Source of the DNA: Lingula anatina
Taxonomy: Eukaryota; Brachiopoda; Lingulata; Lingulida; Lingulidae
Direction of reading: 5' to 3'
Assembly (NCBI RefSeq): GCF_001039355.2
Contig: NW_019775928.1
Location: 62,001-126,000 of the forward strand
DNA length: 64,000 nt
The notes beneath the pieces are model-generated. The model was not told the origin of the DNA, made no database searches, and saw only the letters and a list, made by a program, of their open reading frames with translations. Shown here piece after piece: positions 1-12,927 of this stretch (position 1 is its first letter; every line of letters begins with the position of its first letter). A program made the position numbers and the translations under genes.

Positions 1-1687
1 TTATTATTTTGTTCATCGACATCAGTTGATAATTGCAAAAATAAACAAAATGCTAACTTGCAGTAAAGCTAACTACGCGTACGTTTAAGTTAAACATCTA
101 CGCACATTTAACAAAAGTAAAAATGAACAAAGTTACAGGATTACAATATCATTACCATCTGTAAAAACGGTCAGTTGGTTTTCATTATCTTTTACGTTGA
201 CAAATGTTCTCTGGTCTTTCATTGACGACGACAAAGAAAAGTCTTTGGATCCTATTTTGCTTCTCTGAAAAAAAGGCGTTTTGTTTATGTTCTTGACATT
301 GACATAAAGCTTGAAAATTTCGAAAAGGAATGTCAGCAATATTTGCGTGTTATTATGGACCTTGGAGAAAGAGTCAAAACATCCTGCTTCATAGGCCAAA
401 AACATGTTTAGTCTCTTAAAAAACGATTTACTTTTTTTATGAAGACGGGATGTTTTTGTGTTCCTTCTTATCAGAAAAAAACACTGTAGATTATCTTCCA
501 CTTCAAGTTTCCATGCCTTACTCAAGTAATACAAATGACAGTTCATTTGAATGATAATATTGGTTCTTTTTTATCACTATACAAAAAGTTGGAATGGCTT
601 CTGCTTTAGTCCCATAGTTACGACAGGAATACCTTGGATTGATGGAGACATTTTTCAGTGGTAAAGGTAAGACCAGGTTTGAGTTTTCTTGAGAAGCCAG
701 GACCTGATAAATTAACCTTTCTTGACTTTCCAGACTTCGAGCAAACCTTATTGTTTCATATTTCCTCGAAACACGCATCTCAGGGAAGCCTTGGTAAATA
801 TTCTCTTAAATCCTTGACCGTACAGGTGGATGATCCACTTTGTTTTTCATCACAAACAATCTTGCCGAAACCGGGAAGATTGGCGCTTAGATAAATATGA
901 GGAGTTTTATTATCAGCGAAAAAAGAGCATTGGTTTTAGCTTTGTGGCACCGAAGATTATGTCACGTTCCAGTGTGGTATTTACCCATATATTATAAGGC
1001 AATTCTATAGATAGTTTTTCATTTTTTTGTTGTTGAACACATAAATAAAACCATGTGCAAAAGATACACTTGAGGCCTAACATTCGTACAAAGTGAAGAA
1101 AAGAATTAAAGAAATAAACGAAATACATATCTGCATTTCATGCATCAAATTGGTCTGTTTATTAATCGCTTATTTTCACGTTGAAAACCATTTTAGAGGT
1201 TGTACTGACGATGACAAGGGTTTCATTTAGCTTTTCTCAAAAAAAGAAAAACCTATTGCAAATATACTCTACGTCGACAAAAGGCGTGAAAAATTTGAAA
1301 AATGTTCCCCTCCCCCAGCAAATCTTTATAGACGCTAGCATGTGGGCACGACAAAGTGTATTAAATGTGTCAGATCCATGGAGACGGTAACCTATCTCAA
1401 TGTCGCATGTTTTCTCGTGCGACACAGTGACCCGTGACACGGCATTGTTATATCCATGTCAACAAACACCCATCTTGGTCCCTGTCGCAGTGTTAGTGAT
1501 TCCGGTGTGTCCCTGTCGTACGTGGTGTCGCATTCATTACCTCTCAAGCATCCTTTACATTGGACGGCGTCCTCTCTGCGTCCCGTAGTACGGCCCCGTT
1601 TGAGAATGAAAAAAAAACTTAACGTGCTGATAACTGGCCGATCATTGAACATTCATTTTTGTCTGTCTGTACATGTATTCTTGCACA

Positions 1688-1734
<47 letters not shown>

Positions 1735-1811
1735 GAAATGTTTAGAGATGACAGGAAGAAGGGTAAGACAATAACCCTAGTATTACCACGTTCAATAATT
1801 CAGTCATTTAG
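1..1811. repeat. Large direct repeat, copy 1 (left end outside window)
   Basis: This segment recurs at 3927-5822 in the same orientation and order, with scattered substitutions and small indels. The match begins at the first base of the window, so its true left edge is unknown. It stops near 1811, shortly after a (CT)n tract. Short open frames inside it are shared by both copies but resemble no family I know and have no coding-like structure. It could be a segmental duplication or the ends of a larger mobile element; I see no reverse transcriptase, integrase or transposase between the copies. Confidence 0.8.
1691..1734. repeat. (CT)n microsatellite
   Basis: An almost pure CT tract within copy 1 of the large direct repeat. 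The matching tract in copy 2 is longer, so the array has changed length since the duplication. Confidence 0.95.
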
Positions 1812-3926
1812 GCTTCATTCACATGCAATGTCTATTTTCTAAATTCTATTTTCTATTCTACTACAAGTAACTGGCTCGCGCTGCCAGTAATTACGCGGCG
1901 GGATATTCANGGGAGGGTGTCGAAAAGCTGCTGGAAGGCTTTCTTTCTTCAGCGTTTGGCTACTAGTTCCTGCCTCTTTTGTCCTGCTAATCATTATATG
2001 AAGACGTTAAATGGGGGTTGTTTGCATGAGGAAAAAAACTGCTCCAATTGGACGTTGAAATATCCCATTCAGTAAACATATACGTATAAATATGGCTTGT
2101 AATTTATAAATGTAAACATGAGTAATTTTATTTGTCAAGAAACCGAGTCACCGGCGCTGCTGCTTCTAACTGGTAAACAATATTTACATATTCAGGTAAG
2201 TTATCCGTGCACTGCACGCTGATCAGTATATAAGCCGACATTCAAATAAGGCGTGGCCATGGCAAACAGATAACATATGAAGGGTGATGTGATTGTCTTC
2301 TATCAGTCAACACTTAGGAATTTTATCAGGTCTTTGTACTTAAATATAGTGCGCTTTTTTGTGACAAGATGACAAGTAAATCAAAATGTCTATGTTATCA
2401 GGCCAAATCTTACTTTATCCCGGTCGACTCCTATGGATTACTGAGCTGAAGAAGAACAAATTTAAGATTAAAAGTTGAGGGTGATTTTAGGACTAAAGCA
2501 TGTTTTGTGAAACCGGCAACTGGCTAGCTGCTTTAGTCACATTTTTCTATTTTTTTCTGGATGTAAAAGAGTGGACTGCTGTTCGAATGGGTCGAGGCTA
2601 CTAAATTACTGTGAAATGGATCTGGGTGTTTGATGACGTCATATTGATCTGAAACCTAAGTTGTTTCAGTATTGTGTCGGAACCGCACCCTTCATCATAT
2701 GAGAGTTTGTGCTGTCACCCGTGTACGTGAAATTACCATCTCGGACAACCGAGCTGAGTGATCTACTTTACCCTGAGAGTCGCTGGACTGATAGAGTCAC
2801 AGTATCTGTATATTTTTCGACCAATGCTGTTAGAAACTCAGGGTGTCGAATTACACCAGAGGAATTTTTTTATTTTGTTTTGCTGTTTGATGCCGGGAGC
2901 ATGCGCTTGGAGAGACGATTGCATGATATTGCTTGAATCCCATCAAGAGTAGTGCTTTATTTTACCCATGGTTTCATACAGCTAACGGTGCCTCTGCAAT
3001 TCCTCTTCAAAACGCGGCCAGGTATCGAAATTCGAAACTGTTAAACTAGTGACGGAGAGCACCCTGAATTTCTAAGGGATGATGGTATCCCCCCCCCCAC
3101 CCACCCACCCCACTCTGTCGTTAAGCAACTGTACGCTGTCATGTTATGGTTTCTTATTCTCAGGGATCGAAGGGAGATTTTCAGCGTCAAGTTTTTAGAA
3201 TTTGAGACAATTACCGGGGATTGCTTGGTGTGATTCACCCACCACTTATAGGGAAGTCGCTTTGAACAACTGCTTTGTAATATTGGAGATGCGTATTTTT
3301 TATTTACAGAGAAAGTTGACGAACTGATACATGTATTATTATTGTTAGGGAGAAAACGCCCTCGGCGCTATACTTATGAATGTAGAGATGTTATTGGTTT
3401 CTCCTCTTGGGAAGAAACATTGGAGATTATTTTTTTGCAAGTACTTCAACGCAGAAACACCTTGAGACTTTTTCATGACTGATAAATGCCTTTAGCCTCG
3501 GTCACCACAAGCATAAAGGATTAGCGTTTACCGCTTGGTCTCCGAAATGCGCATCTTGTGATCAAACATTTTCCAGTAAAACCCAAGAGGGAGAAAACTA
3601 AGCGGTGAACGTGGATACAGAGAAGATCCATTGCGCTTCATACATAGACATCCTTGGAGAATTGGTTTGTATTTTGTTTCTGCTGAACCTGGTGCGGTTT
3701 GGGTTGATATCCAGTGGATGTTAGCACGTGAGCACGTGTCATAGACCCCCGAGTGTCTTTCCATGCGCTGCTTAGCTCGTCATTTTCGCGGGTCATTATT
3801 GGGTTATTATTGTTTTCAGAGAACACAAAAAACCTGACGTTAGTCATATAATTCTCTGGTTTGTGGCTGTGATTTTTTGTGGATGCCACGTACACGGATA
3901 TCTCTTGAGCTTTCGCCGATTAGGCC
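1812..3926. other. Spacer between the two large direct repeats, no gene seen
   Basis: This 2.1 kb stretch is unique within the window and separates the duplicated segments. The open frames are short, overlap on both strands and show no recognisable domain. It includes a single N near 1910 and a C-rich tract near 3090-3110. I see no coding, RNA or transposase signal. Confidence 0.5.
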
Positions 3927-5595
3927 TATTATTATTTTGTTCATCGACATCAGTTGATAATTGCAAAAATAAACGAAATGCTATCTTGCAGTAAAGCTAA
4001 CTACGTTTAAGTTAAACATCTACGCACATTTAACAAAAGTAAAAATGAACAAAGTTACAGGATTACAATATCATTACCATCTGTAAAAACGGTCAGTTGG
4101 TTTTCATTATCTTTTACAATGACAACTGTTCTCTGGTCTTTCAGTGATGACGACAAGGAAAAGTCTTTGGGTCCTATTTTGCTTCTCTGAGAAAAGCGTT
4201 TTGTTTACGTACTCGAGATTGACACAAAGCTTGAAAATTTCGAAAAGGAATTTCAGCAACATTTGCATGTGATTGTGCCCCTAAGAGAAAGAGTCGAAAC
4301 ATCCGGATTCATAGGTCAAAAACATGTTTAGTCTCTCAAAAACGATTTATTTTTTTTTTATCAAGACAGGATGTTTTTGTGTTCCTTCTTATCAGAAAAA
4401 AAACTTTTGATTATCTTCCAGTTTAAGTTTCCGTGCCCTACTCAAGTAATACAAATAACAGTTCATTTGAATGATAATATTGGTTCTTTTTTATCACTAT
4501 ACAAAAAGTTGGTATGGCTTCTGCTTTAGTCCTATAGTTACGACAGAAACACCTTGGATTGATGGAGACATTTTTCAGTGGTAAAGGTAAGACCAGGTTT
4601 GAGTTTTCTTGAGAGGCTAGGACCTGATAAATTAACCTTTCTTGACTTTCCAGACTTCGGGCAAACCTTGTTGTTTCATATTTCTTCAAAACACGCATCT
4701 CAGGGAAGCCTTGGCAAATATTCTCATAAATCCTTGACCGTACAGGTGGATGATCCACTTTGTTTTTCATCACAAACAATCTTGCCGAAACCGGCAAGAT
4801 TGGCGCTTAGATAAATATGAGGAGTTTTATTATCAGCGAAAAAAGAGCATTGGTTTTAGCTTTGTGGCACCGAAGATTATGTCACGTTCCAGTGTGGTAT
4901 TTACCCATATATTATAAGGCAATTCTATAGATAGTTTTTCATTTTTTTGTTGTTGAACACATAAATAAAACCATGTGCAAAAGATACACTTGAGGCCTAA
5001 CATTCGTACATAGTGAAGAAAAGAATTAAAGAAATAAACGAAATACATATCTGCATTTCATGCATCAAATTGGTCTGTTTATTAATCGCTTATTTTCACG
5101 TTGAAAACCATTTTAGAGGTTGTACTGACGATGACAAGGGTTCCATTTAGCTTTTCTAAAAAAAAACTTATTGCAAATATACTCTACGTCGACAAAAGGC
5201 GTGAAAAATTCGAAAAGATTGTCGGCTACATGAGCATTTCCCCTCCCCCAGCAAATCTTTATAGACGCTAGCATGTAGGCACGACAATATGTAATGTGTC
5301 GAAGCCATGGAGACGGTAACCTATCTCAATGTCGCATGTTTTCCCGTGCGACACAGTGACCCGTGACACGGCATTGTTATATCCATGTCAACAAGCACCT
5401 GTCTTGGTCCCTGTCGCAGTGTTAGTGATTCCGGTGTGTCCCTGTCGTACGTGGTGTCGCATTCATTACCTCTCAAGCATCCTTTACATTGGACGGCGTC
5501 CTCTCTGCGTCCCGTAGTACGACCCCGTTTGAGAATGAAAAAAAAAACTTTACGTGCTGATAACTGGCCGATCATTGAACATTCATTCTGCAACC

Positions 5596-5625
5596 CTTGG
5601 ACATAATAACGTTTTTATGTCCAAG
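5596..5625. repeat. Perfect 11 bp hairpin in copy 2-specific insert
   Basis: CTTGGACATAA at 5596-5606 pairs perfectly with TTATGTCCAAG at 5615-5625 around an 8-base loop. It lies in the segment of about 65 bp that is absent from the otherwise matching copy 1, so the insert may be a small mobile or foldback sequence. Confidence 0.7.
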
Positions 5626-5686
5626 TGCAACCGAACCAATGCTTGTGCCTCCTTTCTTGTCTGTCTGTACATGCATTAATGCACAG

Positions 5687-5688
<2 letters not shown>

Positions 5689-5748
<60 letters not shown>
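5689..5748. repeat. (CT)n microsatellite
   Basis: A long CT tract with one TTT interruption, homologous to the shorter tract at 1691-1734. Confidence 0.95.
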
Positions 5749-6727
5749 GAAATGTTTAGAAATGACAGGAAGAAGGGTAAGACAATAACCCTAGTATTAC
5801 CACGTTCATTAATTCAGTCATTTAAAAGTCATTTAATCCACACAGGTGTATATTTCTCCAGCTAGACAACATAGACGGTGACCAATGAATAGATGTCATC
5901 ATTAGTGTCTCCTGTTCCGTGTGTTGCTTGTGACTCGAATATTAATTCGTGGCGTGGAGATGCACCCAATGTCGTGTTAGACACTATTATATGAAATAGC
6001 CCAAAGGCGGGTTTCCATGTGCGCGGCCTTGGTCCAATTGCGATCCTGGAGCGCGCCTCAGTTTTGACCTCGTTGTAGTTTATCCACTGTTAAAAGACTT
6101 GCTCTGTTGCCTATGGCTTGAAGGTCTAAATTGCAAGCTGAAAGCGGCGCTATATTATGTGAAAATCCAGGTAATGGAAAAATCATACGTGTTCTATATC
6201 GAGATTTTGTCTCAGTGTTTTTAAGACAGCATTCTATTTGAATTAGTTTAGGTACTTCACTGATATTACAAAAAAGGAATAAGCAAACAAATAAATAAAA
6301 TAATAAAAAGTAAGTAATATATAGATAAAAGAAATTGAAATAAATGAAATGAAATTTAAATTTGATTTAATTGAATCACAATTTTAGTCAAATATAGTAA
6401 AATACTAAGGTAGTAGCCGAGTGAAACTGACCAGTCTCTATCTCCACGCTTTCCAACTCAACCACGAGACCGTCTAAAAATACTAGCTAGGGTCTAAAAA
6501 ATACTAGCTAGGGCCTAAACAAGAAGTCATTTATGTACCATACCAGCATGATAATGCTCAAATTGAGAGAGTCAGTGGGTTTTTAATGCAGAAATCACTG
6601 TATTGAAAGGAAACCAGCTGCCAATTTGTAGAATAAAAGTACTTAGTGAAGAACGTTCTCTTGTGGAGCAATTAAGAGAGCGTTTACACGTGGCCAAATG
6701 ATCAGCCTGATCGATCCTGGTACATGT

Positions 6728-6888
6728 CAGGGGCGGATCCCGAGATAGTCTTCCAAATTATCTTTGTTGATCCGTCCTCCATTTTTGGCCGTCTTCCGAC
6801 AGAAAAAATAGATACCTGTCAATAAAAACTTGAAAAACTAATCGTCTTTGGGAAGACCCAGAAGACGGCCTCAATCTGCTCTCAGATG
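6728..6888. repeat. Dispersed repeat family, copy 1
   Basis: This segment is repeated in the same orientation at 49374-49549. Both copies run from GGGCGGATCC through CAGTCTTCC-like, CCATTTTTG(G/A)CCGTCTTCCG and AGATACCTGTCAAT to CCCAGAAGACGGCCTCAATC. Internally GGCCGTCTTC and GAAGACGGCC are inverted, so the transcript could form a hairpin. It is probably a short non-autonomous element; the superfamily is not clear. Confidence 0.7.
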
Positions 6889-8910
6889 TTGGTCTTTTGT
6901 TGATTAATTTGCAATAAAGATTGAAGCGTTTTAGACTTTATCAGTCAGTAAACCTTTGTGTGATTTTTTTAAAGCATTGACATTATGCGCAAAATCTCCC
7001 CACAAAGCACAATGTAGCGGTCTTGGTCTTCTGGGGTAAAACATGCAATACGGGCTCGGATAAAAATTATAGGATTCGAACCTGACTCGGGTCGTTTTTG
7101 GTTTTATGTGTGAACGTTTCTGCCGTCAATCAATACGAAACTACATTCCGATCGTGACCCGTACATATTATATTAGGACGCTGAGATCTTAACAAAGGTA
7201 ATATTGGAATGCTACTCGTGAGTGCTGTGTCATTAATGAACAATCGAACTGTTTCTGTACTTAAGTCATTGCCGAGGAATAATAGACCTGTTAAGGAATT
7301 CTTTTGTGATCGCTTTTAGTGCTTTTCGTTCAAAATTTTTGGCTAAATTTTAATTGTTCGATAATGCATGTTCTGCAAAATAAGATTACTGCCATTTGAG
7401 AAAATTGTCGAGCACTTCGAAGTAGTGAAGTTTGTGAGGCCACAGGGCTGCTCTGCGTTACGCGACTGCGCTGCTAACTGTCTTGTCAACTAGCGCTCTC
7501 TGTCCGCCACAGTAACTGTTTGCCTTGGACTAGTGCTTTTCAGAAAACGGACTTAAAAACTGTCCTGATTCTGAGCGTTTCTCTCTCAAAAAAATATCCT
7601 TTTAACTGATTGCATATCGGCGAAGAAGACTCTCCATAATTAAATTGCATATCGCGTGTCTGTGTGTGACTGTGTTATAAAAAGAAGACTTCAAGCTGAA
7701 GGAAGAGTTGGAGAATGTTAGGCTAGCCAGTGCATTAGGAGGCAGATGACGTGTGCACATCCTTCTCGTCCTTTTATTTTGTGTTAATAGAGCAAGCTGT
7801 CAACTGATCAGATTAACAACGTAAAATGATGATGATAGCGATTATAGGAACAAGAGCAGAGTAATGCCAAAGTAAAGAGAAAGAGAGTTTACTGAAGGAG
7901 TGCTGTATCGCTTAAAGGAATTACACGGTAATCAGTGCTAGTAAAAAAAGGATGGATCGATGACGATCTCCTTCAAAAAATAAAAGAAGGAAAGCCCCTG
8001 TGCGGGGTAGAGACGTGCCATAACGCCAGCGGGTGAAGACGAGTTGCGTTCCAGCTATTATTCCTTCTTTTCTTTTGTCCTTGTTTTCTGTTGAAAAAGG
8101 CAACGACATCATAATTAAGATATTTTCCCACATACTTGTGGGGAATTCGGGTGTGGGCGAAGTGCTGTACTCAATAAGGCTACTTTTTCAGTAAGGCAAC
8201 TGAGAGACGTACGCGCACACAAACGCGAGCACGCGTTCACACACAACAGAAATATTCGAAACGCCCCTGCCTTTATTTTACAGGTGGGTGAATGAGATTT
8301 TATTATTTATAAAAAGCAGTGCTAATGACAGATTGAATGAATGCTTTTCTCTGTGGCTGCGTTTTCACATAAAATACTTTGGTAGTGTACTATCGAAACA
8401 TTAATAGCTATAATGTTGCATTCTGCATTATCCTATAGACCATTGCGTGTAACACATTGCTAATGGCAACTAACGATATCATTTGACTTAACACGTCACA
8501 TTAATGGATAATGGGCGAGGAAGATGGCCAGTGATAAATGACAATGATAACGACTCTGATGACCACGCGCAAACGGCCCCATTTGTTTCCTACAACGTGG
8601 AAGCATTACCCAGAAATATCGCAGTGATGGGTGATTATGATCATAATGGTGATAATTTTTATGATTAAACTAATGATAGTTGTCAGTAGTAATTATGTTA
8701 ATGAAATTGATCACGATGGTAATGAAAACATTTCTCTTCTTTATTGAATCTACATCGATACTAATAATAGACCATTATAGGTAGCATCTTGCATTATCCA
8801 TCGAAAGAGTTCAAGATTTTTTAGAAATATTTAGGAATATTTATTCTAATGTTTAGATTGTTGGTATTAAAAAAAGACGGTAATTTTTACAATCATTCTA
8901 CTTGTCTATC

Positions 8911-9019
8911 AAGGGGGGGGGGGGTAATGCTAAAACTCGGTAATCTTGGACCACGGATTACGGTGTGGATTGTCAGTGACAAGTACACAAAAATACCGTG
9001 TTTACCCCCCCCCCCCCCC
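8911..9019. repeat. Inverted G-tract / C-tract pair
   Basis: A run of about 12 G at 8911-8922 followed by GTA is mirrored by TAC and about 14 C at 9006-9019. The arms could pair around an 83-base loop, or form G-quadruplex-type structures individually. Homopolymer lengths may be inaccurate in the assembly. Confidence 0.5.
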
Positions 9020-11644
9020 ACGTGATGTAACGGGGTGGTGGGGGTGAGGGGTAAATCGCAATGATACCAGTGCTATTACATCGGATTTTGTCATCATCAT
9101 CAATTAAAGATAATGTTGTATTTCCTCCATTAAACCCACGTCGTGTGTAACTGTAGACGCTAAGGGACGCGTTTAAGACCAAATTGGTTGTATTTAACCA
9201 AGCGAAATGCGACTGCTACGGTATAAATGGCCTGACAGACTTGCGGTCAAGGGGTTAATGAAATGCAATAGATAGATTTTAGTGCGTTTTGTGATTTTTG
9301 TAGTAATGGGAATTGCGCTATCGTTTTCATGCCAGACTAATACTGGTACTGATTATTCAATTTTCTACCCGTATAATTTTGCAAAATGCTATGGTGAATC
9401 ATAAATGATCAAGATAGCCAGTTTTCATTTAGTTTTGCAGTCTTTTTTGCATGCTCTTAAGAATGATTGACGTCATGGTATTCTTTTTACTGACGGAATT
9501 TATTAAAATTCTTTGCTCCCTGTACGTGTAGTTTAAAATGCGCTAATAAATCATAATTGCCTGAGAGCAAGAGTTGCGTGTACCTAGAGCCTCCTTTGAA
9601 ATATATATTAATCTGATCGTTAAATAATCTGATGCAAGCCAAGATTAGTAGAATTCCATCCTACTGTGCGTTTTCCTGTCTTTTTCCCTCTTAACCCTGG
9701 ACTGAGAACCAACTTGTAGGCAAGCCCCTCTTGACCAAAATTTTACTTGGGTGTGTAGAAAACTAGGATCTACAAAGCAGCTGAAACGCTCAAGGTGCGG
9801 ATCTTTAGTTTTCGCAGAATCTTGGCAGTGAAGCGAGTCAAGTGTGATTCATAATAACAATGTACACTGAAAGTGAAGAGTAATATTGACAACCTAGCAA
9901 GTGTGGTGATACAACCAATAAATGTTGCCTTAATTAATAGATAGATATTTCTGCTTGTATTATTTTACATTCTGTTTAATTACAGATGCACAGCAGAACG
10001 GATTCACCATGTTTTGTGTGTCACTTTTCTGTTGCTTTTTAAAATTGAAAATAACATCCTACTTTACGCAGATTTTTGCGCATTTTACATAAAGTTTTTT
10101 TATGACGTCACATAGTGCTGGCCTCCTTGTTTGAGGCAATTTTGGGTGGTTTTCTATTTCTATCCGTTTTCGTTTTGATTCCTATTCTCTTCAGGGACGT
10201 TACATATAAGCGTTATCTAAAACGTGGTGAAACATGATAAACAAGTCTTCAGATATTGGGTTTAATAGCACTGTCAGCCAGCTCGAGCATAAATATTTTC
10301 TATTGTCACGTTGCAATTTTTAAAAGAATGACGTTAAGTAATATGAAATGTATCCACAATGTAATGCATTTCTGCACGACAGATAATTCAAAACAACCTG
10401 CATACAAAAAACTCACGCTTGACTAAACCGTTGAAGAGAGCTTCATAAGTGCCTTGAAACATATAATTTCGTTAGAGAGACGGCTTAACATAGACACCCT
10501 ATGAATGAGACCCCACGGGGAGCACCCTTATATTTTTACACGAAAAAATGTCCCCAAGAGTGCCCGAGTTCCCATTAAATTAGTCCCTGAAGACGTAAAC
10601 GCCCAAAAGACTCTGCAAAACACGTCGATACTGCAATATCACAACATCCTTCTCGTCTTCAGTCTACTACTAAACAAAGCACAGCATGCCTGTCTCGACT
10701 GTCTGTGTGTTGGAATCAACAGCATTCCAGTGTAGTATCTTAAAGATAAAGATATTTACTCTGTTGCCCTGTTTACCACATCAGTTGAAAAGATGAGAGA
10801 TAATATGCTTTGAGTACACTGTGCGCTATCATGGGCGAGGCCTGGGCCCGTTCTCACAAAATATCTTAAAAACCGAAATAAGGTCTGGACTTTAAAATCG
10901 AAAAAAAGGCTAGGTGATGTATGTCATATATTGTTATTCCTATGTGAAGAAACTGAGGACCATTGTGAGTCCGACCACCATTAGATGCATACAGGTTTGG
11001 GTAAGTGTGACGTAAATCAGTCAACATCCAGGACGGGGCTACAAATTAATGCGTATATATCCCAGCATCACAGGGACTTTATTCCATAACGTTTTTTATG
11101 ACATTTTCTTTTTAAATTTATAGAAAATATGAAAATATCACTTTGCAGTTTATTTAACTAAAAACTCTCGTGGTTTCGATGCGAGTCATTCGAAGGGATG
11201 TTATCTTCCTAAGATTATAATGGAACTCGTCACACCTGCACCAACAGTTGTTTTTCATCGACTTTTAAGCTTTCTGAGAAATCAAATCAAAGTCATAAAG
11301 GTGACAGTCCTCAACGGAAATTACAACCTAGCAGTGAGAGCCGTCTCATGTAACGACCGTGCACTACATCGCTGGGAAATTAATTATCATGTTTGTCATG
11401 AAGCCGTTTTCACTGTATGTGTCATTGATATAATGATGATTGCGTTTGTCCAGAAAGCGTGTAACACATAATGAATTTAGCCCTAAAGATGATCAAAAAC
11501 CAATTTCGATGTCATCTTTCCTTGTTGATCCGTGGTATTAATATGTTGATTGGATTTTTATGGTGGTCATGAGCCCTTTTGATAATGGTTTGTGTTATAC
11601 AATATTAAACAGGTTGTATACGATACAGGATGAATTGTTCCTGA

Positions 11645-12093
11645 AGGTGTTTTTAATCCTGTTTTTTTTTCCATAAAAAATCTTCATGAAAATCAAATAA
11701 AGGTGACCATTTTCTATTTAAGTCTTGGTCAATCCCTGAAATACCCTCGCTGCATATACTTGAGTTTTGTGCAGATGTTTCTGTGTGTTCTTTTCTTTTC
11801 TTTTTATCTCACTGGCGCAGATATAAATTTTCCCTATTTCACCTTTTTCGATATTTACCAGAAGACTTATAAGAAATTGTATGCACTTCATTTAATTCGA
11901 AGGAAATTAACCCAAACTCCTGCGCCAGTGAGATAAAAAGAAAAGAAAAGAACACACAGAAACATCTGCACAAAACTCAAGTATATGCAGCGAGGGTATT
12001 TCAGGGATTGACCAAGACTTAAATAGCAAATGGTCACCTTTATTTGATTTTCATGAAGATTTTTTATGGAAAAAAACAGGATTAAAAACACCT
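11645..12093. mobile_element. Foldback element with approximately 175 bp terminal inverted repeats
   Basis: The arm at 11645-11820 (AGGTGTTTTTAATCCTG to ACTGGCGCAG) is repeated in inverse orientation at 11920-12093, with only a few differences across about 175 bp, around a 99 bp loop. The arms translate to near-identical peptides on opposite strands, which is a consequence of the inversion and not coding. This is typical of a foldback or long-TIR miniature transposon. I could not fix a target-site duplication. The near-identity of the arms suggests recent origin or maintenance. Confidence 0.85.
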
Positions 12094-12500
12094 CTTTGAA
12101 GCTGTTTTTTGGTGAACATGCCCACGCTGAATTCTGCCCTATGTTAATTAACGTATCAAAGCAGATCTTTTTTTTTTTTTGTTTGTTTGTTTTTTGAAAA
12201 CGACCCCCTGTGAAATCACTTACAACTCAACATTGGAAGGGTGTGTGTGTGGGGGGGGGGGGGTCGTATTTTCCTTATTTTATACTGTACTCGTGATGAA
12301 CACAGTTGCTTTCATCTGTTGTCTAACGTTTGAGTAGCATTTAAAGAACATCTGTTAACAACGAGAGTCCTAAATGCGTCTAAATGGTTTTCCACTCTGG
12401 CGCACTCGGCGTGTATCAGAAGTGCATTTGTTTCTATAAGACGTGGTCTTGTTTTCAACTACTGTACACATCTTTTATGAGCCACGCTGTTGTCGCGTGT

Positions 12501-12630
12501 TGTTATAATACAGCACATACAGTTATTAGTGTGAACACCGTAAAGTGGTGAGACCCATCTGTTATATTGTTATAATACATTATATACAATTATATGAGTA
12601 TGAAAACCGTAAAGTAGCGAGACCCATCTG
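12501..12630. repeat. Imperfect tandem duplication, 67 bp period
   Basis: TGTTATAATACA begins at 12501 and again at 12568. Both units contain a variant of ACCGTAAAGT followed by GAGACCCATCTG. Two copies only. It lies about 300 bp upstream of the first coding exon of the OTU gene. Confidence 0.75.
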
Positions 12631-12927
12631 GTTTATGGTTTTCACGCTAATGTAGGGAATTGAAAGACAACGCATTACACACATGGTGTGTATTCCAAAA
12701 AGAAGCTTTTGCATAGAAGATGGCTGCATTTCAATATTTTTACTATATATATAAACCTTTCATACGTAAAAATTTAATTCACAATTTTAATCGTATTGGG
12801 TTGATCGTAATAGAGTGTAGAAATGTCACAAATCGTATCTTAATAAACATACTGTCCCTCGCTGTTTTTTTTTTTTTTTTTCAAATCATTTCACTAAAAT
12901 TTAAAACGTATTCATTTTGTTTTTCAG

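Larger units (their letters stand above)
3927..5822. repeat. Large direct repeat, copy 2
   Basis: This is the second copy of the segment at 1-1811. It starts with the same TTATTATTTTGTTCATCGAC string and ends after the shared CCTAGTATTACCACGTTCA string near 5805. It carries a small segment at about 5588-5655 that copy 1 lacks, which holds an 11 bp hairpin. Copy offset is 3926 bp at the left end. Confidence 0.8.
5823..12927. other. Intergenic, no supported gene; likely holds 5' non-coding DNA of the OTU gene
   Basis: About 7 kb without a credible coding exon: the open frames are under about 85 codons and show no domain or splice context. The first coding exon at 12928 starts directly after a CAG acceptor, so at least one 5' UTR exon should lie here, but I cannot place it. 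Named repeats inside it are listed separately. Short A-rich tandem motifs occur near 6471-6511 (TACTAGCTAGGG twice). Confidence 0.5.

Noticed and set aside
1-5822. LTR retrotransposon with long terminal repeats
   Set aside because: No gag, protease, reverse transcriptase or integrase in the interior, and no visible target duplication. Kept only as a possibility in the findings.
7060-7100. TTCGAACCT near GACTCGGGTC, resembling a tRNA T-arm on the minus strand
   Set aside because: The five-base T stem does not pair fully and no anticodon arm or acceptor stem can be found around it.
11703-12091. Two nearly identical peptides on opposite strands
   Set aside because: They are the two arms of the foldback element read in opposite directions and have no coding support.
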